Of a stretch of 64,000 nucleotides of DNA, positions 12,884 through 23,160 are shown in pieces (position 1 is the first letter of the stretch; every line of letters begins with the position of its first letter). Position numbers and translations under genes: made by a program. The notes under the pieces are model-generated. The model was given only the letters and a program-made list of their open reading frames with translations. It was not told the DNA's origin and made no database searches. The DNA comes from Pochonia chlamydosporia 170 (taxonomy: Eukaryota; Ascomycota; Sordariomycetes; Hypocreales; Clavicipitaceae), in the NCBI RefSeq assembly GCF_001653235.2, contig NC_035791.1, positions 5,084,001 through 5,148,000 of the forward strand. The letters run 5' to 3'.

Positions 12884-13464
12884 TCATTGCCCACGACCTC
12901 TTCCCCTTCCACCCCGTCCACCGCCCCGTCCACCTCGCCCTCTATCACCACCTCCACGACCGCCGTGACCATGGTCTCCTCTCGATTGGCCGTGGCCACC
13001 TCGTCCGCCTCTGAAATTCCCCTGTTGGCCCTTTTGGGACTCGGTGACTTGGTTGATGATGTCGTCGTCGACGCGGAGGTATTTGATCTATGTTCGTTAG
13101 TTGGAGGTCCCGCGCGTGGTACCACTGTTCGCGGGTGATTTGAGTAGTGGGGACATGTAATGCGTACATTATTTCCCTTGACATAAGCTTCTTTTAATCG
13201 TACGAATTTGTCGCCTCCCTAGACAGATATTAGCACTCTTGTCGCTTTCCCGGTTGAAGCCACGACGTACAGGACTAGTTTGCACAACCTCCCGCAGAGT
13301 GAGGTTCATCCACGTATCGCACTGGACGAGATGTCCGTTCAGGGTCTCGCCGTTCTTGAGCTCCACGAGCATGGGGTGCCCTTGGGCGGCGTTGAGAAGA
13401 CTGAGCGGCAGCTATATCTGGTTAGCAGGCTGCTGACGCTGATGGGCGATTGCCGACAAACCAT
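12884..13464 (-). CDS. LSM4: U6 snRNA-associated Sm-like protein LSm4
   Basis: Four exons on the minus strand: 13464-13462 (just the ATG), 13411-13271, 13218-13168 and 13087-12884, giving 132 aa. Introns 13461-13412, 13270-13219 and 13167-13088 all have GT-AG ends and restore frame. The spliced N-terminus is [15 protein letters not shown], the family's hallmark, followed by the Sm1 motif ([24 protein letters not shown]) and Sm2 (AYVKGNNIKYLRV). The C-terminus is a long RGG/GRG tail, typical of LSm4 and of RNA-granule proteins. LSm4 is part of LSm1-7 (cytoplasmic mRNA decapping) and LSm2-8 (nuclear U6 snRNP). The ATG-only first exon has a slightly weak donor (gtttgt) but an excellent branch point (gctaac) and acceptor; I prefer it to the internal Met at 13372. 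Confidence 0.95.
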
Positions 13465-13768
13465 GGTGTATTTCTGCGCAGCGACAATGTGCGTCTGCGT
13501 GCGCGGGGAGGAGAGCGGGTGCTGTGAAGGGGTTGTTGGGTTCTTTCGTCGGGGCAGCTGTTTCGGTGAGGTTGTCGATGGGATTGTCTGGTGTTTGGTT
13601 TGCGGCGCCCCGCGAGATGCATTGCCCCGCTTGTGGGGATTTTTCTTTTGGGAAGCAAGCTCTCTGCTTTGGGGACCACGATTTTGCAGTGATGAATTAT
13701 CAAGCTGGGGATACGCAACAGCCGCAACAAGGACTTTGCTCCAAAGGTACGAAAAACCATGGATCGCA
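13465..13768. promoter_or_regulatory. Shared LSM4 / PPR gene upstream region
   Basis: About 300 bp separate the two start codons of these divergent genes. It is GC-rich; I can name no specific site. Confidence 0.4.
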
Positions 13769-15547
13769 ATGCGCGGTAGTCAATTGATATACGATGGGCT
13801 CTGGCGCTGCCTATGCCCGGCTGTGGATGGCCCAGCTTTGCGCCGCGCTGTGTGTTTGCGTACGCCGTTGATGGCTCAACCCTCACGACCGACTACGAGT
13901 TGTACACGGTTTACACAGACGAGACATATATCGGCTGCGAGACTAAGAGAACTCGCCGAAGCAAAACTACGTGCACCTCCGCATATCGAGCACGAGATTC
14001 CCCGGGCGGCAAGGCTCCTGACACCCAAACCACCTACCAAAGAGACACTTCGCGATGCATCCGTGGAGGAAATCTTTGCTGCGCTGGTAACCATTCGAGA
14101 TCCTCGGGGATGGACCTTCCACGGGCAAGAAGTCGACCGCCACGACCGAATAGTTCTGCTTGTCAAGCATCTCCTGTCCTCGCGGGGCCGGACACCCAAC
14201 CCCTTTTTGTACGAGTGCATGATGGACGCCATGGTCTACCCCCAAGGATCCGTCAAGGGCATCCGCAAGCTCATCGACGACATGGCCTCTCAAAACCTGA
14301 AGCTCACGGCGACCATGTGTCAAAGTGCGCTGGCCGCCCTAGCAAATCACCCGGACTACACGCTGCGGCAGGAGATTCTGGACACGATGCAAGATTTCTG
14401 GTTCACAGTCGACACAACAGCGCAGCAGAAGGTTGTTCTGGGGCTCCTACGCGATGAACAGTATGAACTGGCGTACACTCGTCTCACGCAGATGATTGAG
14501 AAGAAGGCGGTGATCCCCACGTGGGTATTTGACATATTCATCATGGTTTTTGGCAAAGTCGGTTTTGTGGATGAAATGATGCTGCTTCTGTACCGACGGA
14601 AGACCATACGGAGCGACGATGACGCTCTTTCCAGCATTCTCTACTACGTACTCGATGTGTGCAGCTCATCATTCCACCTCCCCGGCACACTATTCGCCTG
14701 GAACAGCGTGGTCAGAAACTCGCTCCTCCAGCCCGCAGACGGGATCGTGGAAAACGTCCTCGCAACAGCAGCGCGACACGGGGACGCATCTCTCGCCACA
14801 GAAGCGCTGGATATGCTCTCACAGCGCACACGCGTGCAGGCGTACCACTACGAAGCGGTATCCGAGGCCTTCACCGCAACAGGAGACATGACAGGCGCGT
14901 TTCGAACGCTCTGTATCATGGAGAAGAACGGCATGCGGATCGGCCGGCGCAACACGCGAGCGGTGTACGAAGCGCTCCGACGGCACTCCCAGCTCATTGG
15001 CGATGCGGAGAGGGCAGTCCGCTCCATGGCGCAGGAGGAGGAGGGACTTCCCGTGGCAGTGGTCGGCGTGGTAATTGAGGCGATTGCCGAGACGCAGGGC
15101 TCCGAGGCGGCTATGGACCTGTACCGTGATGTTGGGGCCCTTTGTGGCGGCGAGCACGTCAACGCGACGGTGATGCAGACTCTCCTTATAAACAGTTACG
15201 ATAAGACTACACTTGCGATCGTGAAAGACTACTCTACACAGATTGCGGAGGGTGATGATCCCGTGAGGGAGGCGCAGGTGTATGGGACGCTGGTGACGAA
15301 GTGCGCTGAAGCAGGGGCGCTGGATCTGGCGTTTCGGTTTGCGAATCAGCTGCTTGGGATGGGGGGTGCACGAGGGGATGGTGATTTGAATTGGGTGAAG
15401 GTGTTGGTGAGCAAGGCGGCGGAGAGGGAGGATAAGAGGATATGGGGGGTTGTGGATGAGTTGAGGAAGGATGAGGAGATGGGGGCTTTGGTGGGGAGGG
15501 TGTTGAGACAGATGAGGATAACGAGGAGGGCTAGTTTGAGGGTGTGA
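13769..15547 (+). CDS. PPR-like protein, probably mitochondrial
   Basis: 592 aa if started at the ATG at 13769. The open frame runs upstream to 13280, but that part overlaps LSM4 antisense and has no protein character. Another possible start is Met at 13871. The N-terminal 70 residues are Arg/Ser/Thr-rich with few acids (TRFTQTRHISAARLRELAEAK), a plausible mitochondrial presequence. Downstream there are many helical repeats of PPR type, e.g. NPFLYECMMDAMVYPQGSVKG, AYHYEAVSEAFTATGDMTG, NTRAVYEALRR and EAQVYGTLVTKCAEAGALDLA. PPR proteins bind organellar RNA or help assemble respiratory complexes. It may belong to a fungal group such as the complex I assembly factor CIA84, but I cannot settle that by reading. 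Head-to-head with LSM4 across about 300 bp. Confidence 0.85.
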   Translation: MRGSQLIYDGLWRCLCPAVDGPALRRAVCLRTPLMAQPSRPTTSCTRFTQTRHISAARLRELAEAKLRAPPHIEHEIPRAARLLTPKPPTKETLRDASVEEIFAALVTIRDPRGWTFHGQEVDRHDRIVLLVKHLLSSRGRTPNPFLYECMMDAMVYPQGSVKGIRKLIDDMASQNLKLTATMCQSALAALANHPDYTLRQEILDTMQDFWFTVDTTAQQKVVLGLLRDEQYELAYTRLTQMIEKKAVIPTWVFDIFIMVFGKVGFVDEMMLLLYRRKTIRSDDDALSSILYYVLDVCSSSFHLPGTLFAWNSVVRNSLLQPADGIVENVLATAARHGDASLATEALDMLSQRTRVQAYHYEAVSEAFTATGDMTGAFRTLCIMEKNGMRIGRRNTRAVYEALRRHSQLIGDAERAVRSMAQEEEGLPVAVVGVVIEAIAETQGSEAAMDLYRDVGALCGGEHVNATVMQTLLINSYDKTTLAIVKDYSTQIAEGDDPVREAQVYGTLVTKCAEAGALDLAFRFANQLLGMGGARGDGDLNWVKVLVSKAAEREDKRIWGVVDELRKDEEMGALVGRVLRQMRITRRASLRV

Positions 15548-17040
15548 TGTTTTACTTTGCGCTGGTGTAGATGGATGGAGATGTAAGCCGGGAAAGAGGT
15601 GGATGGCTGTGTAAGATGTATGGGAAGTTCCATGGTCATTGTAAGATGTGTTGGCACGCGGAATGTAACATTTGATATTGTAAAGTATGTACAGTAGATG
15701 AAGCATGACATAACATAACATAACAGGGCATTGGTGAACCAGCATAACATCAAATAACGAAGAAAGGTCAAAGTACAGGCATAACGCACTCGGTTGATGA
15801 CTCTTGTCCGAGATACGGTACGGAACACGACGGATATATACCTTGGTAGGAAGTTGATTCCAAAGATGCACGTGAATATAACGGTGGTTAACTGGGTAGA
15901 AATTCACGGCCATGTATATCCAAGGGCGTGTACGATTCCAAATTTTCATCCAATTTCATGGGCCGAATAGCCTGTACTCCAATACATTGCCATTGTCAAA
16001 TAACTTTTCACCTGGATGACTCGTTTCATGTGATGTGTGAAAGTGAATAGCCTACTGCGACACCGATATCCGAGTACCGTCGGAATAAACCAAAACCATG
16101 AAGCGTAAATCCAGAGTCCACAGAATCTGACGTCCAGTCTGACACAGTCATCGAGGTCCAGGCCACGGCATTAGAAAGCAACGCCGTGGAAATGGTGGGT
16201 CAGTCAGCCACGTTTTCCTTCTTTCATCTTCTGCTGATTTTGTTGGGCTGCATGTCTGGTGGATAAGATCGAGGTGGTTGGTTGGTTGGTTGCATGTGTC
16301 GAGATGTATTGCGCGATCTGTGAAGACTCACACTCCAGCCCTACATGCAAGACAAGACGAGACAGGACAGATTCAATATTCACAGCTTCATCAAACATCA
16401 ATGCAAAATCAATGCACACAATATCTTCATAGCTCCTGCAAAACAATAAACAAAAAGTTCACAGCTCATCGCATCATAAATAAAAACCCATCTCTCCCCA
16501 TTCCCGCCCGTCCATTTTCTTTCCTCCTTCATCTTCACATTCATCCTGCAAACATTTTTTCAAATGTTCTTTTTCACATCATTGCGTCGTCACATCACCA
16601 ACACAGACACAAGCTTGGTAATCTGCACCCGCAAATTCATCCGACTCCACAATTCGGCACACTCCCTTGATTTCTCCTCGCGCTCCTATTGGTCCGTTGT
16701 GCTGACTTGTCAGCAGCCCCTAAGTCCGGCAGCTTAGATCCGCAGAGACCGATCTTGAACGAACGAACGAACCGAGCGCACGCTAGCGATTATGGTTAGG
16801 GCGAGAGCTGCTGAGTGAAGAGAAGATGTGTCACAGTTTGAGGGTGATGCATTATGGAAGCAACATTGTGGGGCGCCGTGGAGGCTTCCGGAGTTATGGA
16901 TTACCAACGGCGACATGTGCGAGATGAATATGGATGGATGGATGGATATAAGTAGATGGGTTTGTGCGGTTTTGAGGTTTGGTTTTGGGTTTGAAGTAAG
17001 TTTGTTTCATTTGAGTTGAGTTGGCAAGAATATCTGACAG
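15548..17040. other. Intergenic region upstream of the MFS gene with tetranucleotide runs
   Basis: No gene seen. It contains (ATAAC)n at about 15710-15725, (GGTT)n at 16274-16292, (GAAC)n at 16757-16773 and (GATG)n at 16932-16947. The short ORFs (up to 130 codons at 16.3-16.7 kb) look random. Confidence 0.5.
16947..16953 (+). promoter_or_regulatory. Possible TATA box of the MFS gene (TATAAGT)
   Basis: TATAAGT follows a GATG run, about 460 nt before the MFS start codon. If used, transcription would begin near 16980 and the repeat-rich leader would be transcribed. Candidate only. Confidence 0.3.
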
Positions 17041-17147
17041 TTATTCTTGCGACTTGTACTTGCACTACACTTACACCTACACCTCTGTCAACTCTACCTT
17101 GACTTGCAACATTACTGCAAGTTATATTCCCTCCACTTGCATACATT

Positions 17148-17317
17148 ACTCAATTGTTTGAGTTATAACATCAACCTCTACCACGTACATACGCAATTCC
17201 TTTACAACCTCAACCTACACCACTTACAACCTACTCAATTGTTTGAGTTTACAACATCAACCTCTACCACTTACATACCCAATTCCTTTACAACATCAAC
17301 CTCTACCACCCACCTAC
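17148..17317 (+). repeat. Tandem duplication (about 84-86 bp unit) in the MFS gene 5' leader
   Basis: The words TACTCAATTGTTTGAGTT (17148 and 17232), ACATCAACCTCTACCAC (17167, 17253 and 17293) and CAATTCCTTTACAAC (17193 and 17279) recur at a spacing of about 84-86 bp, with the middle word also partly repeated at 40 bp. Each unit contains the small inverted repeat CTCAA-TTGT-TTGAG. A third, decayed copy seems to continue to about 17390. Confidence 0.85.
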
Positions 17318-17407
17318 TCAGTTGCTTTACGACCTCAACTCACACCACTGCAACTCACATACTCAACTCCTGCTTACAACCCCAACATCATCCATCGTCA
17401 CACTGCC

Positions 17408-19225
17408 ATGGCAGACATCATTCGTGACGCACCCCTCGGGCAACTCATCCGCTGGGCCACATCAAACCGCCTCCTCCAATACCCCGAAGAAAAGCCCGAC
17501 TTCAAGCTCCCCCAGCCATGGCAACTCCTCCTCGACAACCCCAACGCCGTCATCGACGAGTCCACCGCTCCCCAAACCCCAGCATCCTCCTCCTCATCCA
17601 CAGCCGGCGACGACAACAACACCCAAACTCAACCCCAAGATGCTGAAAAGCAACAGGAGTCTGATACAGGGTCTCCTGCTCCCCTCCACCTCCACCGCAC
17701 CAAAACTCCCACCGAAACACCAGCCTTCTCCCCCTCCCGCCTCGAAGCCGAGCAAACCCACGCCATCGAAAAGGTCCAGTCCGTCCCCATTGTCCCCCGG
17801 CGCACAAAGGACGGCGCCATCCTCGTCGACTGGTACTACAGCGACGACGCCGACAACCCGCAGAACTGGTCCAACAAGAAGCGCGGCCTCGTCGCCGCCA
17901 TCATCTGCCTGTACACCTTTGTCGTGTACACCTCGTCCGCCATCTACACCACCTCCACGCAGGGCATCATGGAGCAGTTCCACGTGTCACAGCTCAAGGC
18001 CACGCTCGGTCTGTCCCTGTACGTGCTTGGTTATGGCATCGGCCCTCTCCTCTTCTCGCCGCTCAGTGAGATCCCCCGTATCGGCAGGAACCCCGTCTAC
18101 ATTATCACCATGTTCCTGTTCGTCATCCTGTCCATCCCCACTGCCTTTGCCCCCAACTTTGCTGGCCTGATGGTGCTTCGGTTCCTGCAGGGCTTTTTTG
18201 GATCGCCGTGCTTAGCTTCTGGCGGCGCATCCATTGGTGACATGTACTCATTGATGGCCATGCCATACGGACTCGTGATGTGGGTCAGTGCGGCGTACTG
18301 CGGACCAGCACTAGGTCCGCTGCTTTCAGGTTTTTCCGTTCCGGTCAAAGGGTGGAGATGGTCACTTTTTGAGAGCATTTGGGCGTCTTCTCCGATTCTC
18401 CTGGCCATGTTTGTGTCCCTCCCGGAGACAAGTGGGCCCAACATTCTCCTCCGCCGGGCCCGACGTCTCCGGACCCTCACCGGAAACCCGCGCTTCATGT
18501 CCCAGTCCGAAATCGACCAGCGCAACATGAAAGTCTCGCACATCTTCCTCGACGCGCTCATCAAACCCATCGAAATCACATTCAAAGACCCCGCCGTTCT
18601 CTTCGTCCAGATCTACACCGCCATCATCTACGGCATCTACTACTCCTTCTTCGAGGTCTTCCCGCTCGTCTACCCCGTCTACTACCACATGAACCTCGGC
18701 CAGGTCGGCCTCGTCTTCCTCTGCATCCTCGTCTCCTGCATCCTCGGCATCGCCATCTACTGCGGCTACCTCTACTTCTACATGGACCCTCGCATCCGCA
18801 AGTTCGGCTTCCCCGTCCAGGAGAGCAGGTTGATCCCTGCGCTTCCCGCAGCCTTTGGTCCCACGATCGGTCTCTTCCTGTTTGCGTGGACCGCCCGCGA
18901 GAGCATCCACTGGATTGCGCCCACCATCGGCATCACCATCTACGGCGCGACGTGCTTTGTCGTCATGCAGTGCATCTTTGTGTACGTGCCGTTGAGTTAT
19001 CCGCAGTATGCGGCTAGTTTGTTTGCCGCGAATGACTTCTTCAGGAGTGCCTTGGCGTGTGGGAGTGTGCTTTTTGCGCATCCGCTGTTTGGGAACCTTG
19101 GTGTTGCGAAGGGCGTTTCGCTGCTGGGTGGGCTGAGTGTGATTGGGATTGTGGGCATTTGGCTGCTGTACTTTTATGGTGCGCGGCTTCGTGCGCTGAG
19201 TAAGTTTGCTGTTTCGGGGGATTGA
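17408..19225 (+). CDS. MFS transporter, DHA1-type drug:H+ antiporter
   Basis: A single exon of 605 aa started at ATG 17408 (CCATGG context; MADIIRDAPLGQLIRW). The N-terminal 155 residues are hydrophilic and Ser/Pro/Gln-rich (cytosolic). Twelve hydrophobic segments follow, the first at about residue 157. The A-like loop PLSEIPRIGRNP after the second segment, the GFFGSPCLASGG segment and the loop LPETSGPNILLRRARRLRTLTGN are characteristic of the fungal fluconazole/benomyl/caffeine resistance transporters (FLU1/MDR1-like). It is expected at the plasma membrane, exporting small lipophilic compounds or polyamines by proton antiport; substrate unknown. It stands alone, with no biosynthetic cluster beside it. 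The leader is long, ATG-free and nearly G-free. Confidence 0.93.
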   Translation: MADIIRDAPLGQLIRWATSNRLLQYPEEKPDFKLPQPWQLLLDNPNAVIDESTAPQTPASSSSSTAGDDNNTQTQPQDAEKQQESDTGSPAPLHLHRTKTPTETPAFSPSRLEAEQTHAIEKVQSVPIVPRRTKDGAILVDWYYSDDADNPQNWSNKKRGLVAAIICLYTFVVYTSSAIYTTSTQGIMEQFHVSQLKATLGLSLYVLGYGIGPLLFSPLSEIPRIGRNPVYIITMFLFVILSIPTAFAPNFAGLMVLRFLQGFFGSPCLASGGASIGDMYSLMAMPYGLVMWVSAAYCGPALGPLLSGFSVPVKGWRWSLFESIWASSPILLAMFVSLPETSGPNILLRRARRLRTLTGNPRFMSQSEIDQRNMKVSHIFLDALIKPIEITFKDPAVLFVQIYTAIIYGIYYSFFEVFPLVYPVYYHMNLGQVGLVFLCILVSCILGIAIYCGYLYFYMDPRIRKFGFPVQESRLIPALPAAFGPTIGLFLFAWTARESIHWIAPTIGITIYGATCFVVMQCIFVYVPLSYPQYAASLFAANDFFRSALACGSVLFAHPLFGNLGVAKGVSLLGGLSVIGIVGIWLLYFYGARLRALSKFAVSGD

Positions 19226-19570
19226 GCGAAGTTGGTGTGAGATTGAGGTGTGGTATTAATTGTGTGAGATTGAAGTGTGGTGATAGATTGTGGGATGTGA
19301 GGAGGTGGTAATTAATGTATTGGCGTTGAGGGTGTTATTATGATAATAGAATAAAGATAATAGAGTGAGTCTGCTTGACTTCCAATGATGACTTAGATTT
19401 GATTGACTTGTATCGATGTCAGTTACTGTGATTGCTTCCCGGCATAGAGTAGATGCAAAGAGTAGACTTAAAGAGTTGCAAGTCTACTTTCCTCCGTGGA
19501 CCAGACATGCAGAATTTCATTCCTTTAGCATTACAATCCTTAACTAGACTATAATACAGCCATTACAAAT
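19226..19570. other. 3' region of the MFS gene
   Basis: A/T-rich 3' flank with short GTGTGAGATTGA repeats just after the stop (19235-19290) and AT-rich words near 19330-19360. No coding signal. Confidence 0.5.
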
Positions 19571-19579
19571 GTATTGATT

Positions 19580-19990
19580 TCCATGATTATCTGCCAGATG
19601 AAAGAGTAACCATGTATTAATACTGCCTTCCACTGTTAGGACAGATAATAGAGTAACGTATTGCTCCCGGATTATCTGACAGATGATAGAGTAGCGTATT
19701 TCTTCCAGCTGAGCTACCCACCTGATAGAGTAACAATGTATTGCTCTCTAGATCAGCTGCCCACATGATAGAGTAGCGTATTACTTTCCAGATCATCTAC
19801 TCACACGATAGAGCAGCGTATCGCTTTCCAGATCATCTACTCACATGATAGAGCAGCGTATTGCTTCCAGATTATCTGCCCAGATGCAGAAACCATATTG
19901 CTTTCCAAGGTTATCTGCCCACACGGCCGAGTGATGATGTACTCCTTTCCAGATTATCTACTCGTAAGATGGAAAGATAGAGTAGCAATA
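19580..19990. repeat. Minisatellite, about 10 copies of a 40-bp unit rich in GATA motifs
   Basis: The unit reads GATAGAGTAGCGTATTGCTT then TCCAGATTATCTGCCCACAT with variation. Copies beginning at 19767, 19807 and 19847 are spaced exactly 40 bp; flanking copies have decayed by substitution and small indels. Nearly every unit holds a TGATAG on one strand and a TTATCT on the other, both matching the HGATAR consensus of fungal GATA factors. It lies between the 3' ends of two convergent genes. Confidence 0.9.
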
Positions 19991-20223
19991 CTTCCAACTA
20001 TCTGCTAAGAGCACAACCAGCAGTCACACAATTAGTACAGACCAGCCACCACAGCAGGTTAAATCACAAATCTATCCTCTACTATTATCACCATAACACA
20101 ACAGTCCATGCCCCAAGCGCCAAGACATCTCATCGTACACATTCCATATACCTACTCATCCCTCATCCTAGCTCTACGGATATCATTACAAGCAACCACC
20201 CTACATATCAATACAGCACTACT

Positions 20224-23160
20224 CTAATGCCTCTGGTTCCAACTATCTCCCACTCCCCAATTATACCCATACCTACTCTGCTCATGCCCATTCCCATTCC
20301 CACTCGCATTCCCACTTCCACTCGCCTGGCCCCCAAACTGCCAATTCTGCACATGTTGTCCCTGTCCATGCTGACTCTGACTTTGACTCTGGCTCTGCCC
20401 TTGTGCCTGTGTCCGTGTCTGTCCCTGTCTCCCTGCACTCTGTCCCTGCCCCTGCGCCAGCAACGAATGTCCCCCAGATCCCATCTCCGAACTATACTGC
20501 GACAAATACCCATGCCCACCACCCGACCCATTCTTCTGATACGAATACGGCTTATACCCAATCTTATCCGCCGCCTCACTCACATCACCATTCCCAAACC
20601 GCCCCGTTGGCAACAACGTACCCCTCTGCAACGGATTCTGCAAACTTGGCTGCGCAGCAGGTAACTGGTACGCACTTGTCCGCTGTGGCGTAAGACTCGA
20701 CGGTCGATGGCCCTGCTGCGACTTCGACCGCGGGTTATACGCCGTTTGGAAGGGTGATTGAGACGGCGGCGCCGGATGGTGCATCTTCAGCCCCGAGTTA
20801 GGTGCGTATGATTGACTATGCGAGGCGGCATGTGCGAGGAGCGTCGCGTCCTGGATGTCGATTTGGGCGGGGGCCACTGGATCTGGGCTCGCGGAACCTT
20901 GGGGACCGGGCTGGCCGTGTCGTAGGAGGGGAGATATATGCGCGGTTGTGGGCTTAGAGAAATCGGTGTTGCTTGGAGTCCATGTTTGTGTGGGTGTGTT
21001 GGTGTTTCTGCTGTTTGAGGGGTATCGGTTGTGATTTGAGGCGGGTATATTTCTTTGTGGGCGCTCTTCGGGCTCACGGCTTGGTTCTGGTGCTGGAGGG
21101 GGATATGATGGGTAGTATATACTGCTTCCTGGCATGGTGATACTTGTGTCGAGTTGGTTTCGGGGCGGGTCTTCCAAAGGATCGCGCTGTGGTAATGCTA
21201 GCCCTGATGCGGATTGAAAGTACGGCAGCTGTGTCGGTTGTGGATGGAAGCCGTGGATAGGATCGGTTGGCGGTTCCCTGGGTGCATCTGCTGCTGCCGG
21301 TATCTGCGGTACTTGCGGATAAGAATACGGTGCTCCAGTATCGGAGCTGAAGCCATCGTCATCGTGGAGCGTCTCTGTCTGCTGGGGCGCTTCCTGTCGC
21401 GCTGGATCCTCATTCGCCTCCGTCATGACAGTATCATCCGCCTCGCCATCAACTTCCTCATCGTCTGCTTCACCGTCCGCGTCCGCGTCCGCGTCCTCGT
21501 CGTCACCGTCAGCCACGACCGCAGCAGACTTTTGTTTTCGATTCCTCGGTTTATGCGGCGGATACTCGCACGTGTTGCCGCTATCCCGACACTCTGTACA
21601 AGATGGTCTATCCTTTGGGCACTACACATTTACCGTTAGCCCTAGTCACTTCCCAAACGACAGACAAACGTACCTTGACTTGACGGCTCTTGCACTGAAA
21701 GCAAGCCAGTCTTGACTTGCCCAGCGGCCTGGACCCCTTTCGTTTCCGTTTCGACGTTTCATCTTCCAAAACCAGCTCTGTCGTCGTCGTCCGTGGCGTA
21801 GAACCTCCCGGCTCGCCTGTCGCAGCCGCATTCCCCTGCGGTACCGGCGTAGTACTCTCCTTGTTACTCGGATGGATAATCTGCAGTCTCTCTGCTCCAT
21901 ATGTAACCAGCATATTAAGCGATTCCTTCTGAAGCTCAGGTGCCTGGTTCGCAAAAATACTAAACTGGTCCGTAGAAAGGGACTCAGAATTCACACCCGC
22001 ATCCGTCAACAGCTTCAAGGCAACTTCCTTTCGTCTTGCCGCCTCCTGTGGCGTGACATTAAGAGACAACGACTTGACAGCAGATCGAAGTTGGCCCCCT
22101 GCCGCGCCAGCACCTGAATTGGCTCCCTGTCCCGTAGAAGCCTCTCCATTGACGCCATTCTCCGCCGCAACCGCACGTTGGAGTTGAGAAACGTCAGCAA
22201 AATCCAAAGCCTGTGACGCTTGGTCCGCCAACGATAATTGTGCTTCCGTCTGCTCGGCGCCCTTCTTGCTCTTTCTTTTCCTGCCTTCCTTGGGCTTGCC
22301 CTCGCTTTGTCGTCGCTCCTCTCGGGCCTTCTTCCTCTTGGCCTTGGTATGTTCAACTTGCGCCAGTTTGGCCGCCTCCGCCAACGTCTTCTTATCTGGT
22401 TTCTGCGGCCCAATCATCGGAGGAGGTTTGAAAAAGTCGGTCATTTCGGCGACGGTTCTGTGGAGGACTGTATGGTTGTACTTGACGGATATGACACGGG
22501 CTTTTCTCGAAAACGATACGAATAGTTGACCTCTGCAGTCAAATGCCGGTCGTTCTGGTGAATCGTTAGATGTCAACTCTCCCCATTGACAGAGTCAGTC
22601 ACGACTAAAAACCTACCCATTAATACCGGCTCAGGCTCCTTCTTCGTATAATCCCCTACCACGGGCAACGTCTTCCCCTCGTTCTGCATCTTCCAATGCC
22701 GAACTGAAGCCTCGCAAATAAACGTAAAATCCCACCCATGAGCCGCCAATTCGCAACCCTGCAAAACCCAGGTGCTCTTGTCCTCAACACCGGCCGCCAT
22801 GACAATTTGCTCTGCCAACGCCTGCTGCACCGCAGGCGCCTGACTAGGTTGGTTCCTCAACGCCTCCAGCGCCGTGTACGCGTGAGTCCGTGTCGTCTGC
22901 TGGCCATCAACGTCCATTGCTTCCCCCAAGAGCTGCGGGTCCGTGACATTCACGCCATCCGTTTCCGCTACCGCGAACTCGACCGTCCCGGCAATATCCA
23001 GCGTTGCGTACACATGCTCGGCTCGTGTGTCGGTCGTCTTTGCGTCAATAAGCCCGCGGAGCCGGCGCTGGAGGTCGTCCACCGATGCGCATGCGCCATC
23101 GTCGTCTGGTGTGTAGTCGTCGCTGGCTCCGAAGTCGAAGTTCTCGAGGAAGTCTGCCAT
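20224..23160 (-). CDS. Large protein with an internal Zn(II)2Cys6 cluster (putative transcription factor)
   Basis: Three exons: 23160-22617, 22554-21674 and 21621-20224; introns of 62 nt (22616-22555) and 52 nt (21673-21622), both GT-AG and frame-preserving, giving 940 aa. The zinc cluster is at residues 466-493 with spacing C-x2-C-x6-C-x6-C-x2-C-x6-C; intron 2 falls exactly before the third cysteine. Before it come an acidic N-terminus (MADFLENFDFGAS), a conserved-looking block ending in FICEASVRHWK, the motif DFFKPPPMIGPQKPDKK and a very basic Lys/Arg stretch that could be an NLS. After it come an Asp/Glu-rich run (DADADADGEADDEEVDGEAD), Pro/Ser/Gln-rich sequence and a C-terminal Gly/Gln/Ser tract (GQSQSQSQSQHGQGQ). 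No fungal_trans middle domain recognised. Likely a nuclear regulator; targets unknown. Confidence 0.88.

Noticed and set aside
13280..13768. Upstream extension of the PPR protein to 755 residues
   Set aside because: The added part overlaps LSM4 exons antisense and has no protein-like pattern; ATG 13769 or 13871 is more sensible.
18362..19081. 239-codon minus-strand ORF inside the MFS gene
   Set aside because: An acidic, low-complexity antisense shadow of the transporter's codon pattern.
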